64,000 nucleotides of DNA from Bacteroidota bacterium (GTDB taxonomy: Bacteria; Bacteroidota; Bacteroidia; Bacteroidales; Dysgonomonadaceae): contig JAFADY010000037.1 in NCBI GenBank assembly GCA_023424395.1, forward strand, positions 1-64,000, read 5' to 3'. Below the pieces are notes generated by a model. The model was not told where the DNA came from and made no database searches. It saw nothing but the letters and a program-made list of their open reading frames with translations. Made by a program: the position numbers and the translations under genes. Below are positions 41,833 to 49,509 of the stretch, piece after piece (position 1 is the first letter of the stretch; the number at the start of each line of letters is the position of its first letter).

Positions 41833-43242
41833 TTACCGTCTAAGCCACGGCGTAGGGTTTAATTTCGCGGTTTTTTGCCACAATTGAAAGTGCATTTTTG
41901 CAATGCCTGTATCGGGGTCGGTGTAAATTCTTCCGATAGACTGCCCGGTTTTTACTTTGTCGCCTTGTTTTACGTAAAGGTCGTATATATTCGCGTAAAA
42001 AGTATAATAATCGCCGTGTCGCACAATTACGCAGGTATTCGATCCGGGAAAAGAGAAAACCTTGGAAACTTCGCCATCGAAAACCGACCTGATGTCGGCA
42101 TTCCTTTGCGCTTGAATATCGATGCCGTTGCTGTTGGTAGAGATATTCCAATCGCTGTGTTTATTGATTCCGAAATTGGTAACAATGGAAGACGCTCCGG
42201 TAACGGGCATGGGCAATTTGCCTTTGTTGGCCGAGAAATTCTTAGAGAGGTTGAATGATTCACTCGATGCGGTTGATGCAGCGGTTTCGATTTTCGGTTC
42301 CGCGGTTTTTGGCGCTGTCCTTGGCTCTACCCGCGCAATTTCTTCTTCTCTTTTCTCGGGAGCGGTTTCTTTTTTCGCGGTTTCTCTTTTAGCAGTTTCG
42401 GTACGTTTCCGACGCGCTTCTTCTTCGCGGCGTGCAATCGCGGCTGCCTCTTCGGCTTTTCTGCGCCTTTCCGCTTCCGCCGCAAGGCGGCGAGCTTCGG
42501 CCTCTCGCTCCTGACGGGCGACTTCTTCGGCAATGAGTTTCTCTATCTGGGCATCGAGACGTCGGGCTTGCTGTTGTTTATCCTGAAGCGTTTTCTGTAA
42601 CTCCTGTTGCTTTCCGCGGGCTTCGGCCATTTCGGTTTGTCGGGTGCTTTCTTCTTGTTGCAACTTTTTTTGTTCCGCTTCTACAGCTAAAAGGGTTTTT
42701 TGTTTTTCGCTTTTCGACTTTTGTAGCGCTTCTTTTTTAACCGATAATTCCGCGTTTTTTATCTTTATCTCTTCGGCTTGGTTTTTTCGCCATTTGGAAT
42801 AATCTTTCAGGTATTGCATCCGTCTTAACGATTCGCCCAAAGATTTTCCGGAAAGAATAAAGAACAGATTGTTTTGTCCCTGCCGGTTCAATTGCATGGT
42901 TTTTATGGCGTTGGCGTATCTTTCTTGCTTTTGTTTCAGGTCTTTATTGAGGCGTTGTATTTCTTCTTCCAATTGCGATTGCTGTCTTTCCAACGCGGTA
43001 ATTTCCTGACGTTGCAGAGAGATCATCTCTTTACGCGACGCTATTTGTTTGTTGATGAGATTGATACGCTCAAGTATAGTTGTGGTGTGCTTTTTGACAT
43101 CCAGAAAGAGCTTATTGGTATTTCTGATCTCTTCTTGAAGCGCTTGCTGTTGTCTCTGCAAATTATCTATCTGTTTGGTTTGCGAGCGAACGGACAAGAA
43201 AACCGACAAAAAAAGAAATATGTACAGAATCTTTTGCATCAA
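41833..43242 (-). CDS. envC: EnvC-like murein hydrolase activator (M23/LytM domain, catalytically degenerate)
   Basis: 469 residues. A signal peptide (cut near SVRSQ, residue 20) is followed by a long coiled coil (about 20-245), an Ala/Glu/Lys-rich link and a C-terminal LytM domain (about 340-469). Active M23 enzymes have a His before the GxDI strand; here it reads NSNGIDIQAQ, and the later His pair is altered (FYANIYDLY). Only VRHGDYY and MHFQLW keep single His residues. So the domain is probably non-catalytic and works like E. coli EnvC, activating N-acetylmuramoyl-L-alanine amidases at division. It overlaps the DUF4292 gene by 4 bp as last gene of the dut operon. Confidence 0.9.
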   Translation of the reverse strand: MMQKILYIFLFLSVFLSVRSQTKQIDNLQRQQQALQEEIRNTNKLFLDVKKHTTTILERINLINKQIASRKEMISLQRQEITALERQQSQLEEEIQRLNKDLKQKQERYANAIKTMQLNRQGQNNLFFILSGKSLGESLRRMQYLKDYSKWRKNQAEEIKIKNAELSVKKEALQKSKSEKQKTLLAVEAEQKKLQQEESTRQTEMAEARGKQQELQKTLQDKQQQARRLDAQIEKLIAEEVARQEREAEARRLAAEAERRRKAEEAAAIARREEEARRKRTETAKRETAKKETAPEKREEEIARVEPRTAPKTAEPKIETAASTASSESFNLSKNFSANKGKLPMPVTGASSIVTNFGINKHSDWNISTNSNGIDIQAQRNADIRSVFDGEVSKVFSFPGSNTCVIVRHGDYYTFYANIYDLYVKQGDKVKTGQSIGRIYTDPDTGIAKMHFQLWQKTAKLNPTPWLRR

Positions 43243-44087
43243 TTGGCGGTTAAGATTTTTAATATATCCGCAACAGATGCTTTTGTATAGCCGCTCGGAA
43301 CAGCTATACCGAGCTGGAAGTTCTCATCCGCCTGAATATCCGAAAAATTAAAACCGATATTTAATTTCCTGCGGGGAGATTCTACGTTCACGTCCATTCG
43401 CGAGGGATAAGTTTGATGGCCAACCACCGCAAAATCGGCATATTGCCATTGCAATGAATATTTTTTTTTCGGCTCCAGCAAATGTGTAAAAGCTACCCTA
43501 TCGCTGCCGTCTATGGTAAAAGTATATTCTATGGCGGATTCTCTATCGGTTGCTTTCAGCAAATAATGCATATCCGATGCCTTTTCTATCTGGAAATTTC
43601 TGTAATCGGTATCTTCTACTTGATTTTTACCGGCAACAAAAACGTGATTGGAAAAAAGCGCTTGCAGCGTTTCAAAATCGAAACCAACGGGATAACTTTT
43701 CTTCACATCGTCGATGGCTTCCTGCACATATCGTTTATTCATGCGGTCTAACAAGACCAATGTATCGGGTGTTACGTGCAGCCTGAACATTTCTACGCCA
43801 AATAAGGGCTGTATAGAAATCTGGATGGCTTTATCTTTCTCTATTTTCAGGTTGGCTTTGGAGCTGAGCGATCTGGTGCCGGTAGCCAAACTCATATTAA
43901 ATCGGGACGACAATGTATTGTATCTGAATTCATTGTTGAGTATATCGGTAAAGACTTCCCTGTTTTCCTTTTCCTCAACCGGACTCACCGAATACACAAT
44001 CTGTTTTTTGGATTTGCAAGCATGAAAGCCGAAAACTATCGTTCCCGCAAAGAATATAAAGATTATTTTTTTATAAAGTGATTTCAT
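43239..44087 (-). CDS. DUF4292 lipoprotein (LolA/LolB-like fold expected)
   Basis: 282 residues. The lipobox GFHAC gives lipidated Cys24. The remainder is mostly beta strands (ANLKIEKDKAIQISIQPLFGVEMFRLHVTPDTLVLLDR), the signature of DUF4292, thought to fold like lipoprotein-binding LolA/LolB proteins. A role in outer-membrane lipoprotein handling is inference from the fold. It overlaps by 4 bp with the genes on both sides, so it is translationally coupled within dut-TPR-DUF4292-envC. Confidence 0.88.
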   Translation of the reverse strand: MKSLYKKIIFIFFAGTIVFGFHACKSKKQIVYSVSPVEEKENREVFTDILNNEFRYNTLSSRFNMSLATGTRSLSSKANLKIEKDKAIQISIQPLFGVEMFRLHVTPDTLVLLDRMNKRYVQEAIDDVKKSYPVGFDFETLQALFSNHVFVAGKNQVEDTDYRNFQIEKASDMHYLLKATDRESAIEYTFTIDGSDRVAFTHLLEPKKKYSLQWQYADFAVVGHQTYPSRMDVNVESPRRKLNIGFNFSDIQADENFQLGIAVPSGYTKASVADILKILTAN

Positions 44088-45829
44088 TCTTCAATGTATT
44101 GTTGTTTTGCAATTTTTTCATCCAATGTTTTAGAATCGCTGCCCAATTCTTTGGCTTTTTGCCATTGTTCTACGGCTTTTTCCGTTTCGCCGGTAACGGC
44201 AAGCACATCGCCGTAGTGTTCGTGAATCTCTGCCGAAGGCTGTTTTTCGCTGTGTTGTACGGCATTCTGGATATAGATCTTTGCCATTACATACGCGCCT
44301 TGTTTAAAAAGCACCCAGCCGTAAGTATCCAAATAAGTGGGGTTGGTAGGCTCTGCTTTAATGGTGATGCCGCTCATTTGTTCGGCTTTGGCCAGGTTTT
44401 CGTTTTCCAACGACAGGTAATAACTGTAATTGTTGAGTACGGGCAAATTTTGCGGATTGATCGCCAAAGATTTGTCGTAATTCTCAAAGGCCAATTTCCG
44501 GTTACCCAGTTGATAATAAAGATCGCCTATTTGTCCGTAAAAATCCGCTTCAACCAACGGGCTGAGCATGGTGGATTTCTCCAAACCTTCCCGGAAGATT
44601 TTCAATGCTTCTTCATATTTTCCTTGCTGGTATTTAGCGCCTCCGTAATAAAAATAAAACTGCGGCGCTTCGGGAATATTTTTCAGGGCATCGCCGGTAA
44701 TTTCTATAACTTTATTTAGACTGTCGGGTAACGCAATGCGAAGCATTTGCTCATACCCGATTGGGTTTGTAGGGTTGGCTTTGGTGTAAATATCGAACTG
44801 TTCCAAGGCTGCATCTTTATCGTTTTGCAGAAGCAGGATATTGCCGAAAAGCAAGTTAAGTTCGGTGTTATTCGGGTACTGCTCGAAGAGCGTTTGGAAC
44901 AGCGGATTTGCTACTTTTGTATCTTGTTGGTTTTGCTGAAGTATGCCGATATATCGGGAAAGAAGTTGCATTTTCATTTCAACTTCCATTTTCGAGTTCA
45001 GGATGGCTTTGGTCAGTTCCGCTTCGGCGGCTTGTTTATTTCCGGTTTTTTCGTAATAATTCACCATCGACAAAATCAGCGGCGGATATTCGGAATCCAA
45101 GGCGCGAGCCTTATTATAGAAATTAAGGGCCTTTTTAGGCTGATCGTCTTGCAGATACAGGTCGCCCATTAAAATTAAGTATCTCGGATCGGTGGGATTC
45201 TTGTCGATAATTTGCTGCACTTCTTCAAAAGCACGATTTTTTTTGCCCATCATGCTGTAAATCTGAAACTTGTTTAGAGTAACGGCATCGTTTAATCCCA
45301 CAATTTCTTCGAGCCTATCCAGGGTATTAACCGCTTTTTCTAACTCTCCGTTACCCGAGTATGCATTTGCCAACTCAAAATAGAGTTCCGATCTATCCGG
45401 ATAAACATCCAGCATATTCTCATAAATATCCACCACATCTTGCTTTCTGTCTAATTCCTTACTCAATCCGGCAAGTATCATGTTGTAATAATAATTCTCG
45501 GGATCGTACTTTACCGATTTTTGAAAAAGGTCCAAAGCAACGGTTTTTTCATCGAGAGAACTGTAATATGCGCCAAGCTCAACCAAAACATTGGCATTGG
45601 TTGAGTCTATTGCGTAGCAATGCTGAAGAAAATCGAAAGCTTCATCGAATTTATTTTGTGTTTTGGCATTCATGGCTTCGTAGAAATAATAATCGAATTT
45701 TCTACGGTCGGCGTCATCCAATACCAATCCTTTTTCCGTATTTATTTGGGAACAAACGTCTAAGGAAAACACAGAAAATAAAAGGATCAATATGCCGTGA
45801 AAAGCAACGTTTTTTATATTGTAATTCAT
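44084..45829 (-). CDS. Exported TPR-repeat protein
   Basis: 581 residues with a signal peptide ending near DVCSQ (residue 28). Almost the whole mature protein is TPR: repeated patterns such as NANVLVELGAYYSSLDEKTVALDLFQK, DPRYLILMGDLYLQDDQPKKALNFYNKA and PQFYFYYGGAKYQQGKYEEALKIF. About a dozen repeats fit. TPR arrays serve as protein-binding scaffolds in the periplasm. The place in the dut-envC operon is conserved in Bacteroidales by my recollection. It overlaps the DUF4292 gene by 4 bp and lies 16 bp behind dut. Confidence 0.9.
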   Translation of the reverse strand: MNYNIKNVAFHGILILLFSVFSLDVCSQINTEKGLVLDDADRRKFDYYFYEAMNAKTQNKFDEAFDFLQHCYAIDSTNANVLVELGAYYSSLDEKTVALDLFQKSVKYDPENYYYNMILAGLSKELDRKQDVVDIYENMLDVYPDRSELYFELANAYSGNGELEKAVNTLDRLEEIVGLNDAVTLNKFQIYSMMGKKNRAFEEVQQIIDKNPTDPRYLILMGDLYLQDDQPKKALNFYNKARALDSEYPPLILSMVNYYEKTGNKQAAEAELTKAILNSKMEVEMKMQLLSRYIGILQQNQQDTKVANPLFQTLFEQYPNNTELNLLFGNILLLQNDKDAALEQFDIYTKANPTNPIGYEQMLRIALPDSLNKVIEITGDALKNIPEAPQFYFYYGGAKYQQGKYEEALKIFREGLEKSTMLSPLVEADFYGQIGDLYYQLGNRKLAFENYDKSLAINPQNLPVLNNYSYYLSLENENLAKAEQMSGITIKAEPTNPTYLDTYGWVLFKQGAYVMAKIYIQNAVQHSEKQPSAEIHEHYGDVLAVTGETEKAVEQWQKAKELGSDSKTLDEKIAKQQYIEE

Positions 45830-45845
45830 TCTTTATTTGTGAGAT

Positions 45846-46280
45846 TTATAATTTTCCGGTATGGCCGAAACCGCCCGCGCCTCTTTCCGAATCATCCAAT
45901 TCATCTACTTCATTCCATTGAATATGTGCGTGTTGGGCAATTACCATTTGGCAAATCCTTTCTCCGTCGTTAATGATAAAATCTTCGTTAGAGAGATTGA
46001 CCAATATAACCCTAATCTCACCTCTATAATCGGCATCGATTGTTCCCGGAGAATTTACGATAGAAATTCCGTGTTTAACAGCCAATCCGCTTCGCGGGCG
46101 TATTTGCGCTTCGTAACCTTCGGGTAGCTGAATATAAATTCCTGTAGGCACAAGCGCTCTTTGCAACGGCATAAGCGTAACGGGCTCATCCAGATCGGCA
46201 CGCAAATCCATTCCGGCGGAATAGGGCGTAGCGTATTGCGGCAACTGATGTTTCGATTTGTTTACTATCTTAACTTGCAT
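45846..46280 (-). CDS. dut: dUTP diphosphatase
   Basis: Trimeric cytosolic enzyme that hydrolyses dUTP to dUMP, keeping uracil out of DNA and feeding dTMP synthesis. The 144 residues carry the five family motifs: AGMDLRAD, RPRSGLAVKHG, NSPGTIDADYRGEI, ERICQMVIAQ, and the C-terminal GERGAGGFGHTG arm that closes the active site. It is the first gene of the minus-strand run leading to envC. No clear TAnnTTTG box was seen ahead of it. Confidence 0.97.
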   Translation of the reverse strand: MQVKIVNKSKHQLPQYATPYSAGMDLRADLDEPVTLMPLQRALVPTGIYIQLPEGYEAQIRPRSGLAVKHGISIVNSPGTIDADYRGEIRVILVNLSNEDFIINDGERICQMVIAQHAHIQWNEVDELDDSERGAGGFGHTGKL

Positions 46281-46435
46281 GTGAGAATTTCAAGATTATA
46301 AGACGGAAAAATGACTTGTTTGTTTAAATGTGCGAATTTAAACAATTCCAAGCAATTATTGACGAAATTGATATAATTTAAGGAAATTATCGTTGGGATT
46401 TTTTTTGAGAGATTAGATAAAACGCAAAAATTGCA

Positions 46436-46443
46436 TATCTTTG
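46436..46443 (+). promoter_or_regulatory. Promoter -7 box placed 7 bp before an ATG
   Basis: TATCTTTG ends at 46443 and the ATG begins at 46451. Transcription would start at or within a few bases of the ATG, so the mRNA may be leaderless. Confidence 0.55.
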
Positions 46444-46450
46444 CGTAACT

Positions 46451-47179
46451 ATGAGCGAACAAGACGACCTTTTAAAAAAATTACGCGAAACTATTACCGA
46501 ACAAGGAATTGACTCGTTTCACATCCTCGAAGACCTGGTGCCGATAGAAGAACAAATGGAATATTTTAAGTTTTTCGAAAAGCTAAGGAGAGAAAATGAG
46601 CCTTTTCGGCGGGACGAAGAGGTCGCTGTGCTTTTTTCGCCCGATGAACCGATCGATCGTAAAAAACGAAGTTTATCGTTACTGGCTTCCATCCCCGATG
46701 TGAGCGCCTATCGTTCTATCGAAACTTATCACAGCAGTCCGTTGGAGCCGGAATTATCCAACTGGTCGTCAATGGCTTTGGTAAGCAGCCGCATTATTTT
46801 AAGCTCCGATCTATCGGGACAACAACAAATTTATGTTTCCTCGGGATTGGGCGGACACGATAAAAGGCTGCGTTTTTTTGCTCTTTTCACCACGAATAAT
46901 CGGGGATCGTTAACTGATTTGCAGCGCGAAATAGTGGAACGTGAATTTCAATTTCAGTTACAGCAAGCCGAAGTAGAGATCGAGAAATTTGAAATAAAAG
47001 ACAATTATTTTACTATTCTGATGTTGTTTCCCATTGAAAAAGATGTGAGAACGAACCTAAACGCCGCCGTGAACGAGTGTAATCAATACGGCAATTTTTT
47101 AGACCCACGATTCCTTTTCACCAATGTGAAGATATTAAGTGAAAGCGAAATAGAAAACTTACTGACGAAGAAAAATTAG
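46451..47179 (+). CDS. Conserved hypothetical cytosolic protein
   Basis: 242 residues, no signal peptide and no membrane helix. The N-terminal 40 residues are acidic and helical; the middle and end alternate strands and helices (WSSMALVSSRIILSSDLSGQQQIYVSSGLGGHDKRLRFFALFTT). I do not recognise a domain. The gene sits between dut (divergent) and the THUMP methyltransferase (convergent, stops overlapping by 4 bp). Its start codon is 7 bp behind a -7 promoter box, so it may be translated from a leaderless transcript. Confidence 0.75.
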   Translation: MSEQDDLLKKLRETITEQGIDSFHILEDLVPIEEQMEYFKFFEKLRRENEPFRRDEEVAVLFSPDEPIDRKKRSLSLLASIPDVSAYRSIETYHSSPLEPELSNWSSMALVSSRIILSSDLSGQQQIYVSSGLGGHDKRLRFFALFTTNNRGSLTDLQREIVEREFQFQLQQAEVEIEKFEIKDNYFTILMLFPIEKDVRTNLNAAVNECNQYGNFLDPRFLFTNVKILSESEIENLLTKKN

Positions 47180-48774
47180 CGTGCGCGTTTCTTGAATACT
47201 TTTTTATTTTCTGATTTTCCACCTTCAAATTTTCCTCCGCGTTTCCCAAACTCTTTCTTTTTAAACTCGCTACGAGGCTTGCGGTCACTATCAAACTTTC
47301 GCTCAAAAGGTTTTCGGTCAGAATCTTGTCTTCCGTAAGGAGAATTTTCTCTTTTCTTAAATTCACGCGGTTTACGATCACCGTCGAAAGGACGCTCTCT
47401 ACGCGGCTTACGGTCACTGTCAGAAGATCGTTCGCGGGGTTTGAACGGACGTTCGTCGCTTCGTTCCCGTTTCGGTAATTCGCGGCGGGGTTTTTCGTCG
47501 CGATTAAATTCACGCTTTGGCCTTTCTTCATCTCCTTCCTCGGCACGTCTGGAACGACGATAACCTTCTTTGGAATTGCGTTCCAACTGTTCTTTATCCG
47601 GGCGGCGACGTTCGGTTTTAGGATGGTCATCGCGTTTTCCTGAAAAAATTTCGTATTCGCGCATTTCACACTCCAATGCACCGTTGTACAAGAAGAATCG
47701 GTTCGATGATTTTAACCCTATTTTATCGAAGCTCTCTTTCTTAAATCCCAACACAAAAGCGCGGTATCCGGTAAAAACGTGTTTCAGGCGCTCGCCGATC
47801 ATTGCGTATAACTCCTCTAAATCTTCCACTTTTATGCGCTCACCGTAAGGCGGATTGGTCATTAAAACGCCGTTTTCAGCCGGATCTTTAGCGTATTGCT
47901 GCATGGGTTTGACGCTTAAATCGATGTATTTTTGAAGTCCGGCATTTTTGATGTTTTTTTCGGCAATAGCGATCATTTTCGGAGAAATATCGGAACCGAT
48001 GATGCGATGCGAGAATTCGCGCGATGTGCTGTCGTCGTTATAAATCTCGCTGAACAAATCGGCATCGAAATCGTTCCATTTTTCAAAAGCAAAATTTTCA
48101 CGATGAATTCCGGGAGGAATACCCAAGGCAATCATTGCCGCTTCAATCAGCAACGTTCCCGAACCGCACATGGGATCGATAAAAACGCTTTCTCCACGCC
48201 ACCCCGATTTCAAAATCATTCCTGCGGCAAGCACTTCGCTCAACGGAGCATCGCCTTGCGCCACCCGATAACCGCGCTTGTGCAGTGATTCGCCCGAACT
48301 GTCCAAAGCCAGCGTGCATTTATTGTGCGAAATGTGAATATTAAAAACCACATCGGGGTTTGTAAGGCTTACCGACGGGCGTTTTTCGTATTTCTCGTTG
48401 AACCAGTCGGCAATGGCGTCTTTCACTTTATATGCCACAAACTTGGAGTGCGTGAAAATATGCGAATATACCACCGCATCGATGGAAAAGGTTTTATCGA
48501 GCGACAAATATTCTTCCCAATTCAACTGTTTCAACGCTTCATACACCTCATCGGCGGTTTCGGCTTTAAAATTATATATCGGCTTTAAAATTCGCAATGC
48601 TGTACGGCAGTGGGTATTAGCTTTATACATCAGCGCTTTATCACCGGTAAACGATACCATGCGTGTGCCAATTTCCACATCGTCGGCACCCAAATTGGTA
48701 AGTTCTTCGGCAAGCACATCTTCGAGTTCCGCCATTGTTTTGGCGATAAGCGGGAATTTTTCGGATTGAATCAT
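47176..48774 (-). CDS. THUMP-domain class I RNA methyltransferase with long charged tail
   Basis: 532 residues. Residues 10-160 contain an N-terminal ferredoxin-like/THUMP RNA-binding unit. The methyltransferase follows with motif I (FIDPMCGSGTLLIEAAMIA, about 197-215) and the catalytic NPPY (MTNPPYGERI, near 303-312), the layout of the RlmL N-terminal half (23S rRNA m2G methylation). The target here is inferred. After about residue 385 comes a 145-residue tail of Arg, Lys, Glu and Asp with repeated DRKPR units, probably disordered and RNA-binding. A TATCTTTG box lies 26 bp upstream. Confidence 0.9.
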   Translation of the reverse strand: MIQSEKFPLIAKTMAELEDVLAEELTNLGADDVEIGTRMVSFTGDKALMYKANTHCRTALRILKPIYNFKAETADEVYEALKQLNWEEYLSLDKTFSIDAVVYSHIFTHSKFVAYKVKDAIADWFNEKYEKRPSVSLTNPDVVFNIHISHNKCTLALDSSGESLHKRGYRVAQGDAPLSEVLAAGMILKSGWRGESVFIDPMCGSGTLLIEAAMIALGIPPGIHRENFAFEKWNDFDADLFSEIYNDDSTSREFSHRIIGSDISPKMIAIAEKNIKNAGLQKYIDLSVKPMQQYAKDPAENGVLMTNPPYGERIKVEDLEELYAMIGERLKHVFTGYRAFVLGFKKESFDKIGLKSSNRFFLYNGALECEMREYEIFSGKRDDHPKTERRRPDKEQLERNSKEGYRRSRRAEEGDEERPKREFNRDEKPRRELPKRERSDERPFKPRERSSDSDRKPRRERPFDGDRKPREFKKRENSPYGRQDSDRKPFERKFDSDRKPRSEFKKKEFGKRGGKFEGGKSENKKVFKKRAR

Positions 48775-48799
48775 TGTTTGATTTTCAGTAATTAAGGTG

Positions 48800-48807
48800 C
48801 AAAGATA
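48800..48807 (-). promoter_or_regulatory. Promoter -7 box of the THUMP methyltransferase gene
   Basis: Reads TATCTTTG on the minus strand, 26 bp ahead of the ATG at 48774. Confidence 0.55.
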
Positions 48808-48811
48808 GGGA

Positions 48812-48864
48812 CAATTTGCAATTTTGAATTTACGATTTTGGATTTACGATTTTGGATTTTTGTC
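48812..48864. repeat. Degenerate heptamer tandem array 10
   Basis: On the minus strand the words AAAATCC, AAAATCG, TAAATCC, AAAATCG, TAAATTC and AAAATTG follow in 7-bp phase, between the broken toxin gene and the promoter of the THUMP gene. Confidence 0.85.
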
Positions 48865-48867
48865 GAT

Positions 48868-49206
48868 TTAACGTATTGAATTCCTCAAACGTTTTGGATT
48901 CATTCGGCAATTCCAGATGTGCGTAATATAGATATGTTTGTTTTCCGCGAAATATACAACCTTAAGCAATCCTTTGGCAACCACCAGCGAGCGATAAACT
49001 TTCGACATTCCTTCCAACATAGGTTCAACGGGTGCCATATTCGGAAAATCAGCCAATCAAACCACTTCATCTAAAATTCCATCGTGCATATCGGCTGCAA
49101 CCTTTTCGCTTTTCTCGTGATAATAATTGTACAGTTCTTCCAAATCCTGTCGGGCTTCGGATGACCAGATTATTTTAAAGGGCTTTTTTTCGCTGTATGT
49201 TTTCAT
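48868..49206 (-). pseudogene. RelE/ParE-family toxin gene with in-frame stop
   Basis: Reading from ATG 49206, the frame gives MKTYSEKKPFKIIWSSEARQ and on to DGILDEVV, then a TGA at 49057-49059, then continues in the same frame with LADFPNMAPVEPMLEG, YRSLVVAKGLLKVVYF and ITHIWNCRMNPKRL to the natural stop. Length (112 residues) and order match RelE/ParE toxins. The TGA probably replaced CGA (Arg). As it stands the toxin is cut after about 49 residues and lacks the catalytic C-terminal strands. The start overlaps the antitoxin gene by 32 bp. Confidence 0.85.
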
Positions 49207-49402
49207 GAGCAATTCCCCCACCTGATGCAAATTCTTTTTCTGCCCTTAATGCACGGTCACGCAATTCTTCGGGCGTGAAAAGACAAGGTTCGCGGTTGGC
49301 TAACTGAACAAAAAAAGTCTCCAAACGAGACAGCATTTGTTCATCAGTCTCGTCATTTAATATCGCTTTTACAAAGCGGGCTTTTCGTTCAAGTACTGTC
49401 AT
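49175..49402 (-). CDS. Antitoxin-like small protein partnering the RelE/ParE gene
   Basis: 75 residues from ATG 49402. It is helical and charged (TVLERKARFVKAILNDETDEQMLSRLETFF), and has the form of small antitoxins placed ahead of RelE/ParE toxins in Bacteroidota. The C terminus overlaps the toxin start, the usual coupled arrangement. No DNA-binding motif is certain. Because the toxin is broken, this gene is probably an orphan antitoxin that may be under weak selection or could still neutralise related toxins. Confidence 0.7.
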   Translation of the reverse strand: MTVLERKARFVKAILNDETDEQMLSRLETFFVQLANREPCLFTPEELRDRALRAEKEFASGGGIAHENIQRKKAL

Positions 49403-49509
49403 AAAATAATTTTTATGGAGCAAAAATACGTTTTTTAATTGAAAATCAAAAATATTAAAGCAAATCGGAAATAGAATATTCTGTTTTAGCTAATTTACTT
49501 CTCCTAAAA

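Noticed and set aside
41833..42400. EnvC-like protein as an active M23 endopeptidase
   Set aside because: The His ahead of the GxDI strand and the second His set are replaced, so it is better read as an inactive LytM activator.
46265..46462. Minus-strand ORF upstream of dut
   Set aside because: It covers the dut leader and the divergent start region, is AT-rich and has no recognisable features.
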